Source: Anticarsia gemmatalis (Eukaryota > Arthropoda > Insecta > Lepidoptera > Erebidae). Taken from it: a stretch of DNA of 64,000 nucleotides. Made by a program: the position numbers and the translations under genes. A model generated the notes under the pieces. That model worked only from the letters and a program-made list of their open reading frames with translations. It was not told where the DNA came from and made no database searches. This document shows positions 12,371 through 25,067 of this stretch, one piece after another. Location of the stretch: positions 5,373,501 to 5,437,500 of the forward strand of contig NC_134771.1 in assembly GCF_050436995.1 (NCBI RefSeq). Reading direction: 5' to 3'. How positions within the stretch are numbered: position 1 is the first letter of the stretch; every line of letters starts with the position of its first letter.

Positions 12371-13970
12371 TGGTTGCATTATTCACCGATCAGTAAACGA
12401 TCAGTGAGTTAAGCGACTTTGATGGACACAAGATGGGTAGCCGCAAAGGTTTTTGAGTTGAACGTCTCTCCTCATAAAAAGTTTGTTCCTGTTGTTGTCA
12501 ATTAATTTAACAGTAATTAAGCCATAAGCTTGGTTTAAACAACTTTGACACTAGGTTGACCACTAACCATACGATGAATGAAAAGGTTTGCTTCGAATAT
12601 CAATGATTATTGGTAGCAGGGGGTGTCAGCACCCTCAAAAACACCATCAGTTGTATAATCAATAGGTATTGAAAGACATTTGGGGTGAATAACTTTGCTA
12701 TTACGGAATTTATGGAGTCATATTGCAAGGGTGCTTGGTGGTTTCATTTTTCTACGGGTTTTTATTGATCGAATACTCGGAGACAAACATATATACATAA
12801 CAGCCTCTTTCTTAAGTCGGTTAAATTACTAAACCTTCTTAAGAAGTAGCGAATACCTTTCTGTAAACCGCATCAAAATTCGTTTAGCTTAACAAGAGTA
12901 CATGCGGACAACTTATATCCATACAGATCAATGTAGGAACCTCTTATTTGGAGCCGGTTTAAAGATTATAATAATAATATTATTGTAATTTCATATTTAG
13001 TAGACTTTTTGCTTAGATTAATCAACACTCGTTATTCATTTCATTCACTCATTATTAATATATTAATTTCTCACACAATAAGATGATTTTACCACCTAGT
13101 ATGAATAACAAGTATCTAGATAATACTTTTTTTAAATATATAATCTTTAAATATAATATAATCTTTAAAGAAACAGCCTTTATTCTTCATTCTTGTAAGA
13201 TTATTGTCAGTAAAAACTTATAAGAAACTCCAGTTAGACCTACTAGCGGTTCACTTATAAAATTACGGTAGTTCTCTTTTGATATAAACTGTTTCACCGT
13301 TGCTTACAGTCAAAACACAACCCACATGACAATTACTCAGTTTGATTCAAACATGAATATATTTCAAACCAAAAAAAAACATTTTGGAAATATTGTATAA
13401 TGGATACATATTTTTGAAACAAATTTCATTGAATTCTTTTTTCATCCCAGCTTAATCTGTTTCTTTCATTTATGGAATAATTTTGAAAAAAACAGTCACA
13501 ATTTCGAAGTCGAACGTATTTTTTTGATGATAAAATAATCGGTAATAATGAATTGCAATTACTGTAATATAAAAAAGTTTGGTCTTATTATCCAGCCAGT
13601 AGTTTTTTAAGGCTAGGTAAAGGTACATAAAATACGGACAATCAAGTGTTTTTTAATAGTAATTATCGATTAATTCAAACTTATTCTCGAAATATAATAT
13701 CAATGACTATAAAACCAGTTTAGAGCCAATAATTATTACTTAGTCTAGTTTCTTAGAAATAATAAATTCAAATTTTACGACGTCTGATCTAGAAAAAGAA
13801 AAAACTTTGACCTTAAATTCTTAAACCTTGAATCAATCAAAGAAATTTCAAATCAACGAACGAATTCACGCTAATTAGAACTTTATAACAACCGTAACAG
13901 AATCCAATTCGATGCGCACTTCAAAAAGGTTCTTATAAACAAAAAAATATGTTTTGAATCTTCTACTTAC

Positions 13971-14132
13971 ACATTTCATTCATTTTGTACAACGATTATA
14001 ACATTTCTCACAAACGTTTTCACTATAACAATCACTTAAAACCCGTGGGAATCTAATTTCACTCGAGAAAGTGTCAAAGCTATACAATTTCACAACAATA
14101 ACTTTAAATTAAATAACAAAACTCACGCACTG
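13971..14132 (-). promoter_or_regulatory. Possible alternative first exon and promoter island
   Basis: On the minus strand a GC-richer segment (14180-14350) precedes an initiator-like TTCAGTG at 14128-14134, and a strong donor follows at TGT|GTAAGT (exon end 13971). The only ATG in frame with the donor gives four codons, so the exon would be mainly 5' UTR. Its one-base phase does not match the exon at 2989. It may belong to another transcript or need an unseen exon. Confidence 0.3.
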
Positions 14133-15767
14133 AACAAAAATAAGTTAGTCAGGGTTCCAAAATAGGTCCTTGAGGGACCCCTTTTTAAAATTTCTCTATA
14201 ATGGTGAACTGTGCGCCGACGCACGTCTGTCTGGCGTGGGAGGTGCAACAGTATGACGCTTATTCGAAATTGACGTATCAAGTGACGGCGACCTCATATC
14301 CGAAGCAATACCATCGATGCGTACCGTGTCCAACGCTTGTCTCAATTCCACATACAAGTTCAACTATAGAGTAAAAGTTTCAATGGACGTTGTGAAGTTG
14401 AAAGTGGTTGGGTGGGTTTTAAATGAGGCGTGAAGTGGTAGTGATGGTATAGAGGGGGGTTTGTAACAGCCGGTGACTGGGAACGGTACCAATGTTTATG
14501 TTGAATGGTATGTGTCGGCACGTGCTATGTAATTCCTTAACAGATGTTTAGAAATCTTCATTTAAGGTTTTATTTTCGATTTAAATTGTAAACTTCAGGT
14601 TTATTTTGGTGTTGTATTTAGTAGTTTGTTTATGTTGAAAATAGATTGTTTGTAGTTTCTGAGATAACGGTGTTTTAAAGTACTGTTTAGAAGATTAAGT
14701 TTGAGTAAATAAGAGCTCAGAAAACAGTAGACTAAAGGTGATATACAAAAAAATACTGTATTATGTACCATTTAGAAATTAGTTTTTTATCTGTTAACAA
14801 CAACATCGTAAAGAGACCTGCATAACTGAGAGTTTAACTGCTCCGATTTATAATATTGTTTTGACAGAAAGCATATTAAATTTTTTTAACTTTCAATGAA
14901 TAAAATTTAATCAAGAATTTTCAATCGAAACACTTATTTATTCATTTAGAGAAATAAACAGACATTTATAGTTAAATGTGTTGGTTAGAAGTACTGAATA
15001 ATATTGTTTCTAAATAAATTTTATTTCTATTTTCGAAAAATAGTCGGAAACTCTGAAAGTCATTCAAGGCAGGTGCAGTGGCAAGTAAATCAATGAAAGA
15101 CCTTTCTTCATTGATATTCTGAAGGCATCATCACATTTATCACTAAGTAGCATAAATCAACGACTTGTGTCTGTCTGTACGTTGATTTCTTAGAAACTAT
15201 TCAATACATTTTGATATAGTTTTCACTATCATTTGGGGAAATTTGTTTCCGTTAAAATTCCAGACAAATCTCATCGTTGTATTACATGCATATTCTCAAA
15301 GAAAATAGAGTAAGATCCGATCAAAAACTGGTTCTGAAGGTATATATATATGTATGTATTTATTTTTTGTCTTGTATAATAGCTGCAAGAAGGTTTTCAG
15401 TTATATTTGGCACAAATATAGTCTGGTTTAGACCCTTGGTTACGATTGGCTTTTCTTTTAGTGAAACATAGTAGCATAATATTATGTGCAAGAGTCATGC
15501 ATACAACATATCATAAGCAAAAAAATCCATTATCCCGGAACAAAATCTACAACTCTACCGTTTTGTCACATATATACATTTTGAAGTATGAAACTTTTAT
15601 CAAAAAATCTGTCGACGCATACAAAGCCACAGGTATAAACTAGTGTTTTATAAATAAGGTTAGTAAATATTAGCATTAAAATGTGTGTCTGTATTAGGAA
15701 TGGTATGTAGCAGTGGCGAAGGGTGAGTTTTGTTAAAAGGGAAGCCGGAGCTAAAACTACTTAAGCT

Positions 15768-15866
15768 AAAGTTAAGCAACTCTCGGTGCGGTCATTCCGT
15801 AGGTGGGTGACCGACGCGATGGCGGCTTGAACAAATTTGACACTAGGTTGACCATTAACCATACGT
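15768..15866 (+). repeat. 5S-rRNA-related SINE family A, internally deleted
   Basis: It contains AGTTAAGCAACTCTCGGTGCGGTC and GTGGGTGACCG, followed directly by the family tail (GGCGGCTTGAACAAATTTGA, TTGACCATTAACCATACG). The middle of the usual element is missing. Confidence 0.7.
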
Positions 15867-16622
15867 TAACAGAATAAATCGTTGTATTGCGATCCGATCT
15901 ACCGAACTACTTTCATAGTAGGTAAGAACTAAGTACCTATGACCGAAATTATTAATGAGGAATGATTCTATCCTATTACTTCAAATTTCGTGTTTATAGG
16001 TAAGTGTCTTAGTAGGTATTTAAATACAACTTTGATTGACTCCAAATGCTATCTACTAGAAACAATCTGAGAAATAATAAAAACACTTTACAGCTACGTA
16101 CCAATAAGCCATTGATAAATTTATAAAGTTATATCGTAGAGAATAACTTAAGGGAATGTTTAAAATACTTATCATGTCCTTTGCATTCTGTATTATTTAT
16201 TTTGGTAGATAAGTAGATACATGTTGGCACTAGGAGCATTTTGAAAACAATGTCTACACTCTACAACATTAATTTACTGATTCATAACAAATTTAACAAT
16301 ATTTATTGCTTCTACTTCTACCTACTTGTTGTCCATGATCGCAATACACAAACAATAACAATGAAAGTAATACTTACAAATTTTAATACACGTAAGATAC
16401 GACCAGTACATTCACACAATAACCACGATTTTACACAAAATAATAACATTCTTAGATAATTTAACACAATTTAACTCATCCAAATATAATAAACATAATA
16501 ATCCAAAATAACCTAAAATAGCGCGCAAAATGAAAACAAAACTGAATCTAAAATCATAAATGTCATCACAACAATTGCATTCATTGTCTCTCTTTCATTA
16601 AAAATCATTGCATCTCACTCAC

Positions 16623-16727
16623 ACATTCGCTAGTTGCCGCGCCGCCCGCGCCGCTGCGCCTGTTGTACCTACTAGTCGCCCAATAAGCCGATGAATTCCG
16701 GGTTACCTCGCCGGTAAAACGCGCCAT
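16623..16727 (-). CDS. Possible short first coding exon in a GC-rich promoter island
   Basis: On the minus strand an ATG at 16727 opens 35 codons (begins MARFTGEVTRNSSAYW, ends GGAATSEC) up to a strong donor TGT|GTGAGT. The stretch is far more GC-rich than its surroundings, and upstream there is a CRE-type TGACGTCA at 16745-16752 and further CpG-rich sequence to 16800. The phase (complete codon) does not fit the exon at 2989, so either an intermediate exon is missing or this belongs to a different transcript. An earlier donor (GAG|GTAACC after seven codons) is also possible. No family was recognised. Confidence 0.3.
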
Positions 16728-17106
16728 AGAAAAGTACGTCCGCGTGACGTCATCGAATTCTTTTTCGCTTTACGCGATTCCTGCGCGCGCCGTCGAGTTG
16801 TTTGACGGCAATTTTCGGTATGCAACTTTTGCAATGACAAATAGAACAGGCGTTTATTCATTTATTTAATTTAAATTAGTCGTATTGAAAATATTGATGA
16901 ATGTCGTAATAAATATAGAATTTAATTTAAATAAATGATCTTTTTTTTGAGAATAATACACATTTATGGGACGCATTTTTAGGAGTGTTCCGAAGGTAAA
17001 GCCGGTAGGAATCGGGTTATAGGGAGCCTTCGCCACTGGTATGTAGGAAGTCAAATGATTTAGTATTCATAACGGTGACTGATAAAAAGTGTATTATACT
17101 GTTATA

Positions 17107-18869
17107 GGGTCATTTCGCCTGTTCGCGTCCATTTAGTGCAGTTAGCAAGTTTGAAGGAGAAAATAAAAATGTTGCAGCACTAGTTTCAATGAAAAAATGT
17201 ATGTAATGTGGTAACTATATAGTCTAATTTAATATTAACTTTTAGTTTCGTTTGTAATATCATGAGTTTTTTTTAAGAAAAGGCAAACCACAGAATTAGG
17301 CTTTTCACCTACTTTGCGTCCACAAAATCCAAATTGCGTCCACCCTGGGACTATTTCGCGTCCACCAGCTTAGAAAAGGTATGAGGGGGTGATATTATTA
17401 AGGAAATATAAAGAAACACTAGATCTTTTTAATTTATTTATTTAAGAATATAATTGTTAAAAAAATCTCTTGGACCTAAAACTTTTCCTGTTTTTGGAAA
17501 GAAAGCAAAACCGCTTTCGTCTCCATTGAAAATTCTTTTTGGATCACTTAAAATATCTTTCTGATTCATACTTTCCAGATATTATAAAAGTTTTCTAAAC
17601 CACAATTTGATTGATTCTTCTGTTCCTTGGGCTCTAACTTTTATTAATGCCCTCCGCATTCTTAAGCGATATTTCTTTGTCTCTGGCCAAAAAAATTTCA
17701 ATCCACTTTGACCTGGACGGTCATCTTTGAATTTATTTTTAATCTCCCCGTCTCGAATGATTTTCTGAACAGTATCCAATAATTCCTGTTTTTTCACTGG
17801 GAATCCACATTTGGATATGTTGAGAAGCCATTCAACTACCTTTTTTTCACCATCTACACTTAGCGTTGGTTCTGGTCCCGGTTTCTTTACTCCATCTGGT
17901 CAGCGCCCACTGATTTTATCCAATATGGTCTTGGGAATTCCATAATCTTTACATACTTGACTTACAGATTTCTTTTTCTCTCGAATGTCGCTTAGAGCTT
18001 TCTTCAAATCTTCTTCTGTATAAGTTTCCTTTTCCTTCTTCTTGTTTGACTCTAAAGAACTCATCTTAAACAGAAAAAATAATTATAGAAAACATTTTAT
18101 TGGACCTACTAGATTTAAAATACTGAATAAAATATTAATATTTATCCTATTATCAGTATTTTACAAAGAATAAAGCGATTATTTAATAAGACGGACGCGA
18201 TTTGTTACAAGATTATAGCCTATAGGAATAGTGTGCGTCCACGTTTCGATCTATCTTTGTTACTTTTTCTACAATCGTAATAATGTGGACGCAATTGGGT
18301 ATTACAATTGTGTAACTTTAATGACAAAATGAACGAAAACCCAATTTATTTTAATATTTTAATCACTTAAAAATAAACAACTAACTAAAACGTAAATGGA
18401 TGAGTTCGCGTCCATCGTGGACGCAAAGTGGTAGTTTAATAAATTCAGTGTAGCACTTCGCGTCCACCCTGTTTTAACTATTTAATAGATAAAAAAAAGC
18501 AAATTAGTAATTAATATAATTAGTTTATGTTATGATTCATGTCTCGAAACATCTATGTGTCCTCAAGTTCACATAAAACATAAAGAGACTTACCGCCAAA
18601 CGCACCGCTGCACACTATTTTTTTTACTAAAATCCCACACGTCCGCACTCCGTTGTTGAACAACCAAAATTATTTATTTTTTTTACAGAGATTAATTAGG
18701 CACTCGGAGCTTTTGTCTATATGTGCGTGCCTCGTACACATTGAGCTATTGACAGTTATTACTTTCACGTTCATCAGTGTGATATTTTATTTATTTGCAA
18801 GTATTTTTATAGGCAGGTTCGAAAAATGGACGCGATTTGGGTGATGGACGCGATAGGGCGAACTTACCC
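17107..18869 (-). mobile_element. pogo/Tigger-type DNA transposon, defective, with subterminal GCGTCCA repeats
   Basis: The ends form imperfect terminal inverted repeats of about 26 bases (left GGGTCATTTCGCCTGTTCGC, right complement GGGTAAGTTCGCCCTATCGC). Both are flanked by TA (17105-17106 and 18870-18871), the target duplication of the Tc1/mariner/pogo superfamily. Between the ends lies a broken transposase gene. The non-coding parts carry at least ten copies of GCGTCCA on either strand (for example near 17125, 17317, 17334, 17356, 18234, 18292, 18407, 18458, 18828, 18844), which are candidate transposase-binding subterminal repeats. Confidence 0.85.
17438..18064 (-). pseudogene. Broken N-terminal part of a pogo/Tigger-like (DDE_1) transposase
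   Basis: From the ATG at 18064 the frame reads a psq-type helix-turn-helix (YTEEDLKKALSDIREKKKSV, then QVCKDYGIPKTILDK). A CENP-B-like segment follows (GFPVKKQELLDTVQKIIRDG), then RAQGTEESIKLWFRKLL, then RIFNGDESGFAFFPKTGKVL, which holds the first catalytic Asp (GDES). Two in-frame stops interrupt it: TGA after KISGR and TAA after RKLL. The rest of the DDE domain is absent, and the frame ends at 17438. Function in life was cut-and-paste transposition; this copy is inactive. Confidence 0.88.
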
Positions 18870-18899
18870 TATTTGTTTTAGTTTAATAATGTTGTTTTA

Positions 18900-19010
18900 T
18901 AAATAAATGTAGGAAGTGTCCCACTGCTAGGCAAGGGTGTTCTACTACAATTAGGGATAGGTCAGGCCTTGAGCCACGCTGGTCTAATGCGGATGGGGGA
19001 CTTTGCATTT
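18900..19010 (-). repeat. Copy of the GGAGGAGACC...GTGGGAC short repeat
   Basis: It reads GTCCCACTGCTAGGCAAGGGTG and GAGCCACGCTGG, the reverse complement of the family core, and lies just outside the pogo-type element. Confidence 0.65.
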
Positions 19011-19482
19011 CTTCAGTTTGTAAAATGGATTTATGGAAGTTGATAGGCAGATACTTTCTAGATTGACACATGGAATAGTTATCTACCCCGGTATATACCA
19101 CGCGAACAAAGTCGCGATTAGAAGTTAGTTAATTGTTCTAACTTTTCTGTATATTTCGTATGAAAATAGGTTTTTATATTTAAGTCGAACAATTCATGAA
19201 ATAACCAAAACTGGAACGTTTCATTTTTTGTCGATTATTAGTTAATCCTCTTATTTTCTTCCTGTAAAAGGATTTTCCTAATACTATAAAAAAATGCTCT
19301 TATGCCTACAGTTATTCATAAATGTGTTCAAGTCAAAACTCAAGAAGATGATTAAAGACGTTTGTAATAAATTGAACACTTCCTGTTCTTGAACTAATGA
19401 CTGTTGTATTCAATCAACTGTACAGACTTGATTGTAAGTTGATGTGCACAAACGTAGTTCGTTTTGATAAACGATTTTTCTA

Positions 19483-19685
19483 TCCATACTAATATTATAA
19501 ATGCGAAAGTAACTCTGTCTGTCTGTTACTCAATCACGCCTAAACTACTGAACCAATTTGCATGAAATTTGGTATGGAGATATTTTGATACCCGAGAAAG
19601 GACATAGGCTAATTTTTACCCCGGGAAAATGGCGCTTTCCCATGGGAAAAATCAGGTAGCGGACGAAGACGCGGGTAAAAGCTAG
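19483..19685 (+). mobile_element. Complete Lep1-like Helitron element
   Basis: It begins TCCATACTAATATTATAAAT and ends GACGCGGGTAAAAGCTAG, with A before and T after. It contains TTTGCATGAAATTTGGTATG, CCCGAGAAAGGACATAGGCT and CCCATGGGAAAAATC. Its first ~130 bases are nearly identical to 31433-31565. Confidence 0.82.
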
Positions 19686-19687
19686 TT

Positions 19688-19730
19688 ACTAATAATAAGT
19701 ATGAAGTGTTAATTCATACTTATTATTAGT
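19688..19730. repeat. 18-base perfect inverted repeat
   Basis: The arms 19688-19705 and 19713-19730 (ACTAATAATAAGTATGAA and its complement) are separated by seven bases. They sit immediately after the Helitron 3' end. Confidence 0.8.
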
Positions 19731-20108
19731 AGAGAAATATGTATTTCTTTTAATTGCTAAACTACTTACTCAATTAAGAAGTTCGAAGTACCGATAACTT
19801 ACATTTCGGAACAAAAACATTCACTAATCATTTTAACAGATATTTTTAAAAGCCTGAAACACCTTTTAACTCAGAAATTAAAGGAAAGACCAACGTCTAC
19901 CAAAATAGCCTTGCCTAAACAAAAAAGGATGGAATTAAAGCATAATCAGGAAGAATGAAGCCATCAAGCCATGGTGTACAAACTGACCTAATTCCTTCAA
20001 TTGATGCAGTACAGGAAATTTCGGCGGCACTGATACTTAAACGAATCAACGCGAGATAATTTCCTTTGCATTTGTCACGGTACGCGCTAGATAACTTTGT
20101 TTGTCTAA

Positions 20109-20219
20109 TGCCCGGTTTCTGAGTACATTTAACGGTAGTATATCTAATTAATACCGTTTTTTTATGAGTTTCAACGCGAAGAGATAAACTACCGCTAAAT
20201 GTACCTCAGAGACCGGGGG
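20109..20219. mobile_element. TAA-flanked palindromic MITE, copy 1
   Basis: Long inverted ends (CCCGGTTTCTGAG...ACCTCAGAGACCGGGGG, with GGTAGT/ACTACC inside) are flanked on both sides by TAA. Related copies are at 46125-46244 and 56964-57083. The 3-base TAA duplication is what PIF/Harbinger-type elements leave. Confidence 0.78.
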
Positions 20220-21825
20220 TAACTATAATGCAAGCTGCTGTAATAAAGGTGTAATATGAAATAACAGATATAGACTCTTTCTTGTAGCGCCTTGTTGTTT
20301 TATTCAGACACATAAAGTTATTTGGAGTGTGTTTGAAGCTAAATATTATAATTAAGATCTTTTGTTTAACCCACTACGGCCATTACCGTCCCACTGCTGA
20401 GCTAGTGGTTAATTTTACGAGCTTCAAGTCACGCTTGTCAAGTGCAGGTTTGGTTAGGGGATAGGGCATAGTACGCATCCCTTAAATAACTCTCAGAGGA
20501 ATCAAACCAAGGGCCTTCTGGCAACAACTTAGTAATTAATCCACGGGCGTCATCACATGGAAATAAATCATTTAGAGGTTATTTTCACATAGGGATACGC
20601 AATCCTTATAAACTTGCTCACACAAAAAAAACATTACCGATTTGATCAGTGTATGTCTTTTATTACAAGTTAAATCGAACCCGCGGCCCTCTTAACGCAA
20701 TAGAAATCATCTTACCCACTGCGCCGTTTTATAATGACATACCAACCTTCATTCGCCCTACATACATATTCCATACATTTATGTATGTAGATCTGTCTGC
20801 AGTTGCATACATAATTATTGTATTGATTGAAACGTTGCTATGTTTTATTTATGTGCACACGCTTCAATGATTGCCAGTATTTAGTATTTAATTGAATTCT
20901 ATGTTAATATTGTATTAGATATAACGTTGTGACAGTTTTTTTGTAGGACGGTAAGCAGGATTTTGTACACGGGATAGACTCTAATCTGTCACCATGTAAT
21001 AGAGTAATATCTATAGACTATAACTCAGTAATAGAGCTATTTTAAAGCTGCATTTAAAATATATAAAAGATGTATTTTTATTTCAACAATTTTCAACCCT
21101 AAACCGAAACTCGACTTTTTCCCTATCAAACGCAACAAGCGCCAAAAAAATACTGAACAATTGAAAACGTCCTCTTTTTCTAGGTCAGTTAAAAACACCA
21201 AACAAAGCTTTTTAGGCACTTGTCCCACCGCCGACGAGAGAGAAAAATTAATTACGTAAATAAAAATTATAATTTAGTTACGTAGATTTTATTAAACTTT
21301 CATAGTCTGTACCTTCTTTAATATAAATATGGCGTTATATTATGTATGTTTGTATGTTAGGTAAACGAATAATACAAATGGTAATAAAATAGTCATTATA
21401 CCAGCCCACTGCGAATGTTCTGAACGTATATCAAATATACCCAACCCTAGTCTAATGATTGTTTCTATAGGGCTGTCACTAATTACTTATTATTAAAATT
21501 AACAGGGCCATAATCACTTATTGACAGTTATTTTTAAGTGGAATGGCGAATTGGGGTATTTTTATAAGGGTGCCCAAATATTATGCATAGTTACCTACCG
21601 AAAAACCCTATCCTTTCTCCGATCTCGAACTATCCTTTTGCAAAGTTTCTTCGAACAGGGTTCAGTCCTTTAGGCATGAATACAGAGACAAAGAACATTT
21701 CTTTCGCTACCGTTCCACTCCATTCACACCAGTAATAACTTTTCAGTGCCACTCTTATCCATATTTTCGAAACAAGCTTTACATCGCGCTACAGCTTGTT
21801 TTAACATAACTCAAAGATGACTGAC

Positions 21826-22010
21826 TGACATAGTGATCTATCAACGCACAGCCCAAACCACTGGACGGATCGGCCTGAAATTTGGCATGCAGGTAGATGT
21901 TATGACGTAGGCATCTGCTAAGAAAGGATTTTGATCAATCCTACTCCCAAGGGGATGAAATTCTGTCCTATGTCACAAACCACGCGGAGGAAATCGCGGG
22001 CAGCCTCTAG
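21826..22010 (+). mobile_element. Helitron-like element, 5' end unclear
   Basis: It contains ATCGGCCTGAAATTTGGCAT, CTACTCCCAAGGGGATGAAA and CGCGGGCAGCCTCTAG, ending in CTAG at 22007-22010. Confidence 0.65.
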
Positions 22011-22194
22011 TTCTGTTTTATTTCGTGTGACAGCCCTATTACGTCCGCGGTCGGGCGGGTGCAGTACAATACACAATTATTAGTATTATGTCATATCATT
22101 GTCTCTGAGCTATCACCGGCGAATGACGTCACTATGTCGTATCGGAATTTGATTCATACCATTATTTGTTCATTTAAGGATAGGTAGATAATAT

Positions 22195-22475
22195 TACTAC
22201 CTCTGTTGAAGAGAGGGAATGTGTCTGCTAAAGACGAGGTTCCGGGTTTCGATATCCAGGTCAGACACAGGGTTATTAGTCTTTCTCTTATTTGTATTAA
22301 ATTATTCCCAATAGTAGTTTGGATTTTAATTAAGTTATTTAGTTAAATTGGAATGTCATTAAATTGGAGCTTAATTCCCGCCATTCCCGGTATGTGGCAA
22401 TAGACTCGCCCCCTATAACTTTGTTTATTTGCATTGTTTGAAAAATGCCGCTCGTCATTGCCGCACCTGAATTTT
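22195..22475 (+). repeat. tRNA-headed SINE, family 2-like
   Basis: A box-B-like GGGTTTCGATATCCAGG near 22231 is followed by a tail with GGTATGTGGCAATAGACTCGCC, matching the tails at 5900-5950 and 58820-58860. Confidence 0.55.
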
Positions 22476-22569
22476 AAAACCGAATTATGATGATAGGACC
22501 CGAAGAAATCGGCATCGGTACAATCCGAACAAGTGCAGTAATTGCTTCGAGTCGGTTTTGTTGTTCTAT

Positions 22570-22840
22570 AAATAAATAAATATCATTGGACAAACCACAC
22601 ACGGTCATTTGATTCCAAACTAAGCAGAGCTTGTACTAAGGTGGTAATAACGGATAAACATACTTATATACTTCTAAATACATACTTATATAGATACATT
22701 AACATCCAGGATCAGAACAAATACTCGTGCTCATCACACAAATATGTGTCCCGGTGGGATTCGAACCCACCATACGCGGCGCTACGTTTATTACGGTGAG
22801 GTGACCACTTTAACCACTGCTGAGACGATAACGCCGCCTT
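22570..22840 (-). repeat. tRNA-headed SINE, family 3
   Basis: Read on the minus strand, the head has AGCAGTGGTTAAAGTGGTCA (box A) and GGTGGGTTCGAATCCCACC (box B). ACACATATTTGTGTGATGAG follows, and a tail with CTCTGCTTAGTTTGGAATC. Other copies: 54211-54440 (plus) and a fragment at 51756-51850 (minus). Confidence 0.75.
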
Positions 22841-23119
22841 GAATATGTATGCAGCAAGCCTGATTAGCCAAAAGAAGCCTTTCAAATTGAAACCAAACGG
22901 CATATAAGTAGTGCTTTAAATAATTTCTTTGACATGTAGAGCCTAACTAATCATAGACTACGGAACACTTACCGTAGAGTTTCCTAGTAAAAAACATAGA
23001 CAATTTCACGGATGAACTGTTTAATAAACGATGGGGAAATTATAACGTTAGTTTAATGAACAGTTAACGCAGGGTTGTCACATTAGTTAATAATAAATTT
23101 GATATAGGTATTACTGCTA

Positions 23120-23290
23120 CTGTTGGGTAAGGGGTTTTACCCGCAATGATGGAGAGTTTAGGCCTTGAGTCCACCACGCTGGCCAAGTGCGAGTCGTGGC
23201 TTTTGCAATTGTGTGTCCTCAAGAACTCTCAGGCATGCAAGGTTCCATCACGATGTTTTTCTTCACCGTTAGAACATGTGATAGTTATTT
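23120..23290 (-). repeat. Extended copy of the GGAGGAGACC...GTGGGAC repeat
   Basis: It carries CTTGAGTCCACCACGCTGGCC and the downstream extension GCATGCAAGGTTCCATCACG / TTCTTCACCGTTAGAACATG, which also occurs at 55562-55735. The family is therefore longer than its usual 100-base core. Confidence 0.65.
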
Positions 23291-23396
23291 CTAATACTTA
23301 GCGTTAGTGTATCAGAGTAAATGACCCCAAAGAGGGTTGCTTATTTATAAAAATAGACAAACTAATCAAGCATTACATAAACATCATCCGCATCAT

Positions 23397-23595
23397 CACC
23401 CGCCTAGCCATTCTTTCAACTATGTTGAAGTCGACTTCCAGTCTTACCGGATGCAGCTGAATACCAGTATTTTACATGGAGCGACTGCCTATCGGACCTC
23501 CACAACACAGTTACTTGGGTTATAGCACGATTTCCTTCGGTAAGACTGATTGTCAGACTTTCAAGTTTCTGACTACTGTTAAAGTCTAAGCTAAG
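23397..23595 (-). repeat. 5S-related SINE family B, head truncated
   Basis: It contains TTGAAGTCGACTTCCAGTCT, GGATGCAGCTGAATACCAGT and TTACATGGAGCGACTGCCTA, matching 59540-59735 in reverse. Confidence 0.7.
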
Positions 23596-24839
23596 CTAAT
23601 ATACTATATCATAATTATAACTTACTATATCAATGACTAAGCACATTTTTTAGTTCAATGTCCTTTGTATAAAGCTTGCTAATATGCGTGGGTAGGCAGT
23701 TGGGTACAAAGTTGGGCAATTTGACCTGCTATGTGATTCGCCCACTTCGTACTCAGATATTGTAACTTTTTAAGTCTTATTATAGGTTATTTAAGCCAAA
23801 TATATAAGCTAATATATTAAAGTCTCACTTCGGGTCCCGAATGTAAAAGATTCCCATCGAATGAATAAATAAGTAGGAGTTTACATACATACCTAAATTA
23901 TAAATAACCAATTGACTATCTTTGGCTTGCCTTTCTAAGATTTAACCGCTAACAGTTTTTAAATTCTCACTTTTAATGTACATATAATAGTAATATCTAT
24001 ATTGTAAGAAAGAAGAAGGTTAAGGTGTACCTATTAGTAGAGCAATGATGACGCTTGTTAAAATGGACAAAAAAATGATAGTATTATAGGTTTGTCTGCT
24101 AGGTCCAGTTGAGTATTAAGTATGAGATAACTGGAACATCACATAATATGAAACGACCTCAATGTAAAAAGCGAGCCATTTCACTTGGAACTCCGCCACA
24201 CGCTTTAAAATTGCCTTCCACTGAATAGAATTGCAGTTAAAGACGCCATTTTGTTGATGTATTGCGGTAGATAAAATTTTTAGGTTATGTAAGAAAGAAT
24301 TAAAATTTCGTTGTTAAATAAAAACTGAGTACTGAATGGCGAAGGCATAACCAATGGAGTTTTAAATGCTTCGCTTAGATCGTATTGTAATAAATCAATA
24401 AGTAATAGAGAATTTTATTAGACTTGATTTTGGTCAAACACAAAATTATCAACAAAAAGGCTTGGTAAAGGTTTGAAAGGTGCATATCCAGCAAAAAATA
24501 CAAAATTAAACTTTTCTTCGAAACCTATTATTAGCCTAGAATAGAAACAATTAGAATCAGCTAGGTAACCTGTATTTATTTAGAAAATTCAATTTAGTGA
24601 TGATAGAGATGGCTATATCCAAATTTAACTTAAGCAATCGTGCTTTAAGTTCTAAGCTTTGAACAAAAAAATCAATAAACAAACAGTCTATGAGTATGAG
24701 TTCAATGGATTGTTATCAACGGTGATAACGTGTGATAAGAGCAGTTCCTGTGTGTTGTAATAAGACCTCACATAATTAGAAAAGGCCCTGATAGCCGAGT
24801 GGTATATTTAATATTTTTTCCTTTATTGCCGTTTAGTCT

Positions 24840-25067
24840 ATATCATTGATTGCAGAGCCTCGTATGATCAATTATTGTATCAACCACATTGTAAAATTTT
24901 GGCGATTGAAAAGCGTGGCCGTAAATTTGTTGCTAGCTCTTCTCATAAGGCTCTACCCCCTTTCCGAGCTAGTGGTAGATTCAGGAATTGAAACGACTAT
25001 TACAAATTGTATTCAGGAATTGTACGATAAGTGTCAATATTTGACCTAAATGAATAAATGATTTGAT
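24840..25067 (+). repeat. Retroposon 3' end (TTGATTT-type tail)
   Basis: It ends TGACCTAAATGAATAAATGATTTGATTTTGA and contains AAGGCTCTACCCCCTTTCCG. Reverse copies are at 26772-26935, 31222-31312 and 61172-61335. All share the same tail end, as expected for target-primed retrotransposition of a non-LTR element or a SINE that borrows its tail. Confidence 0.65.
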
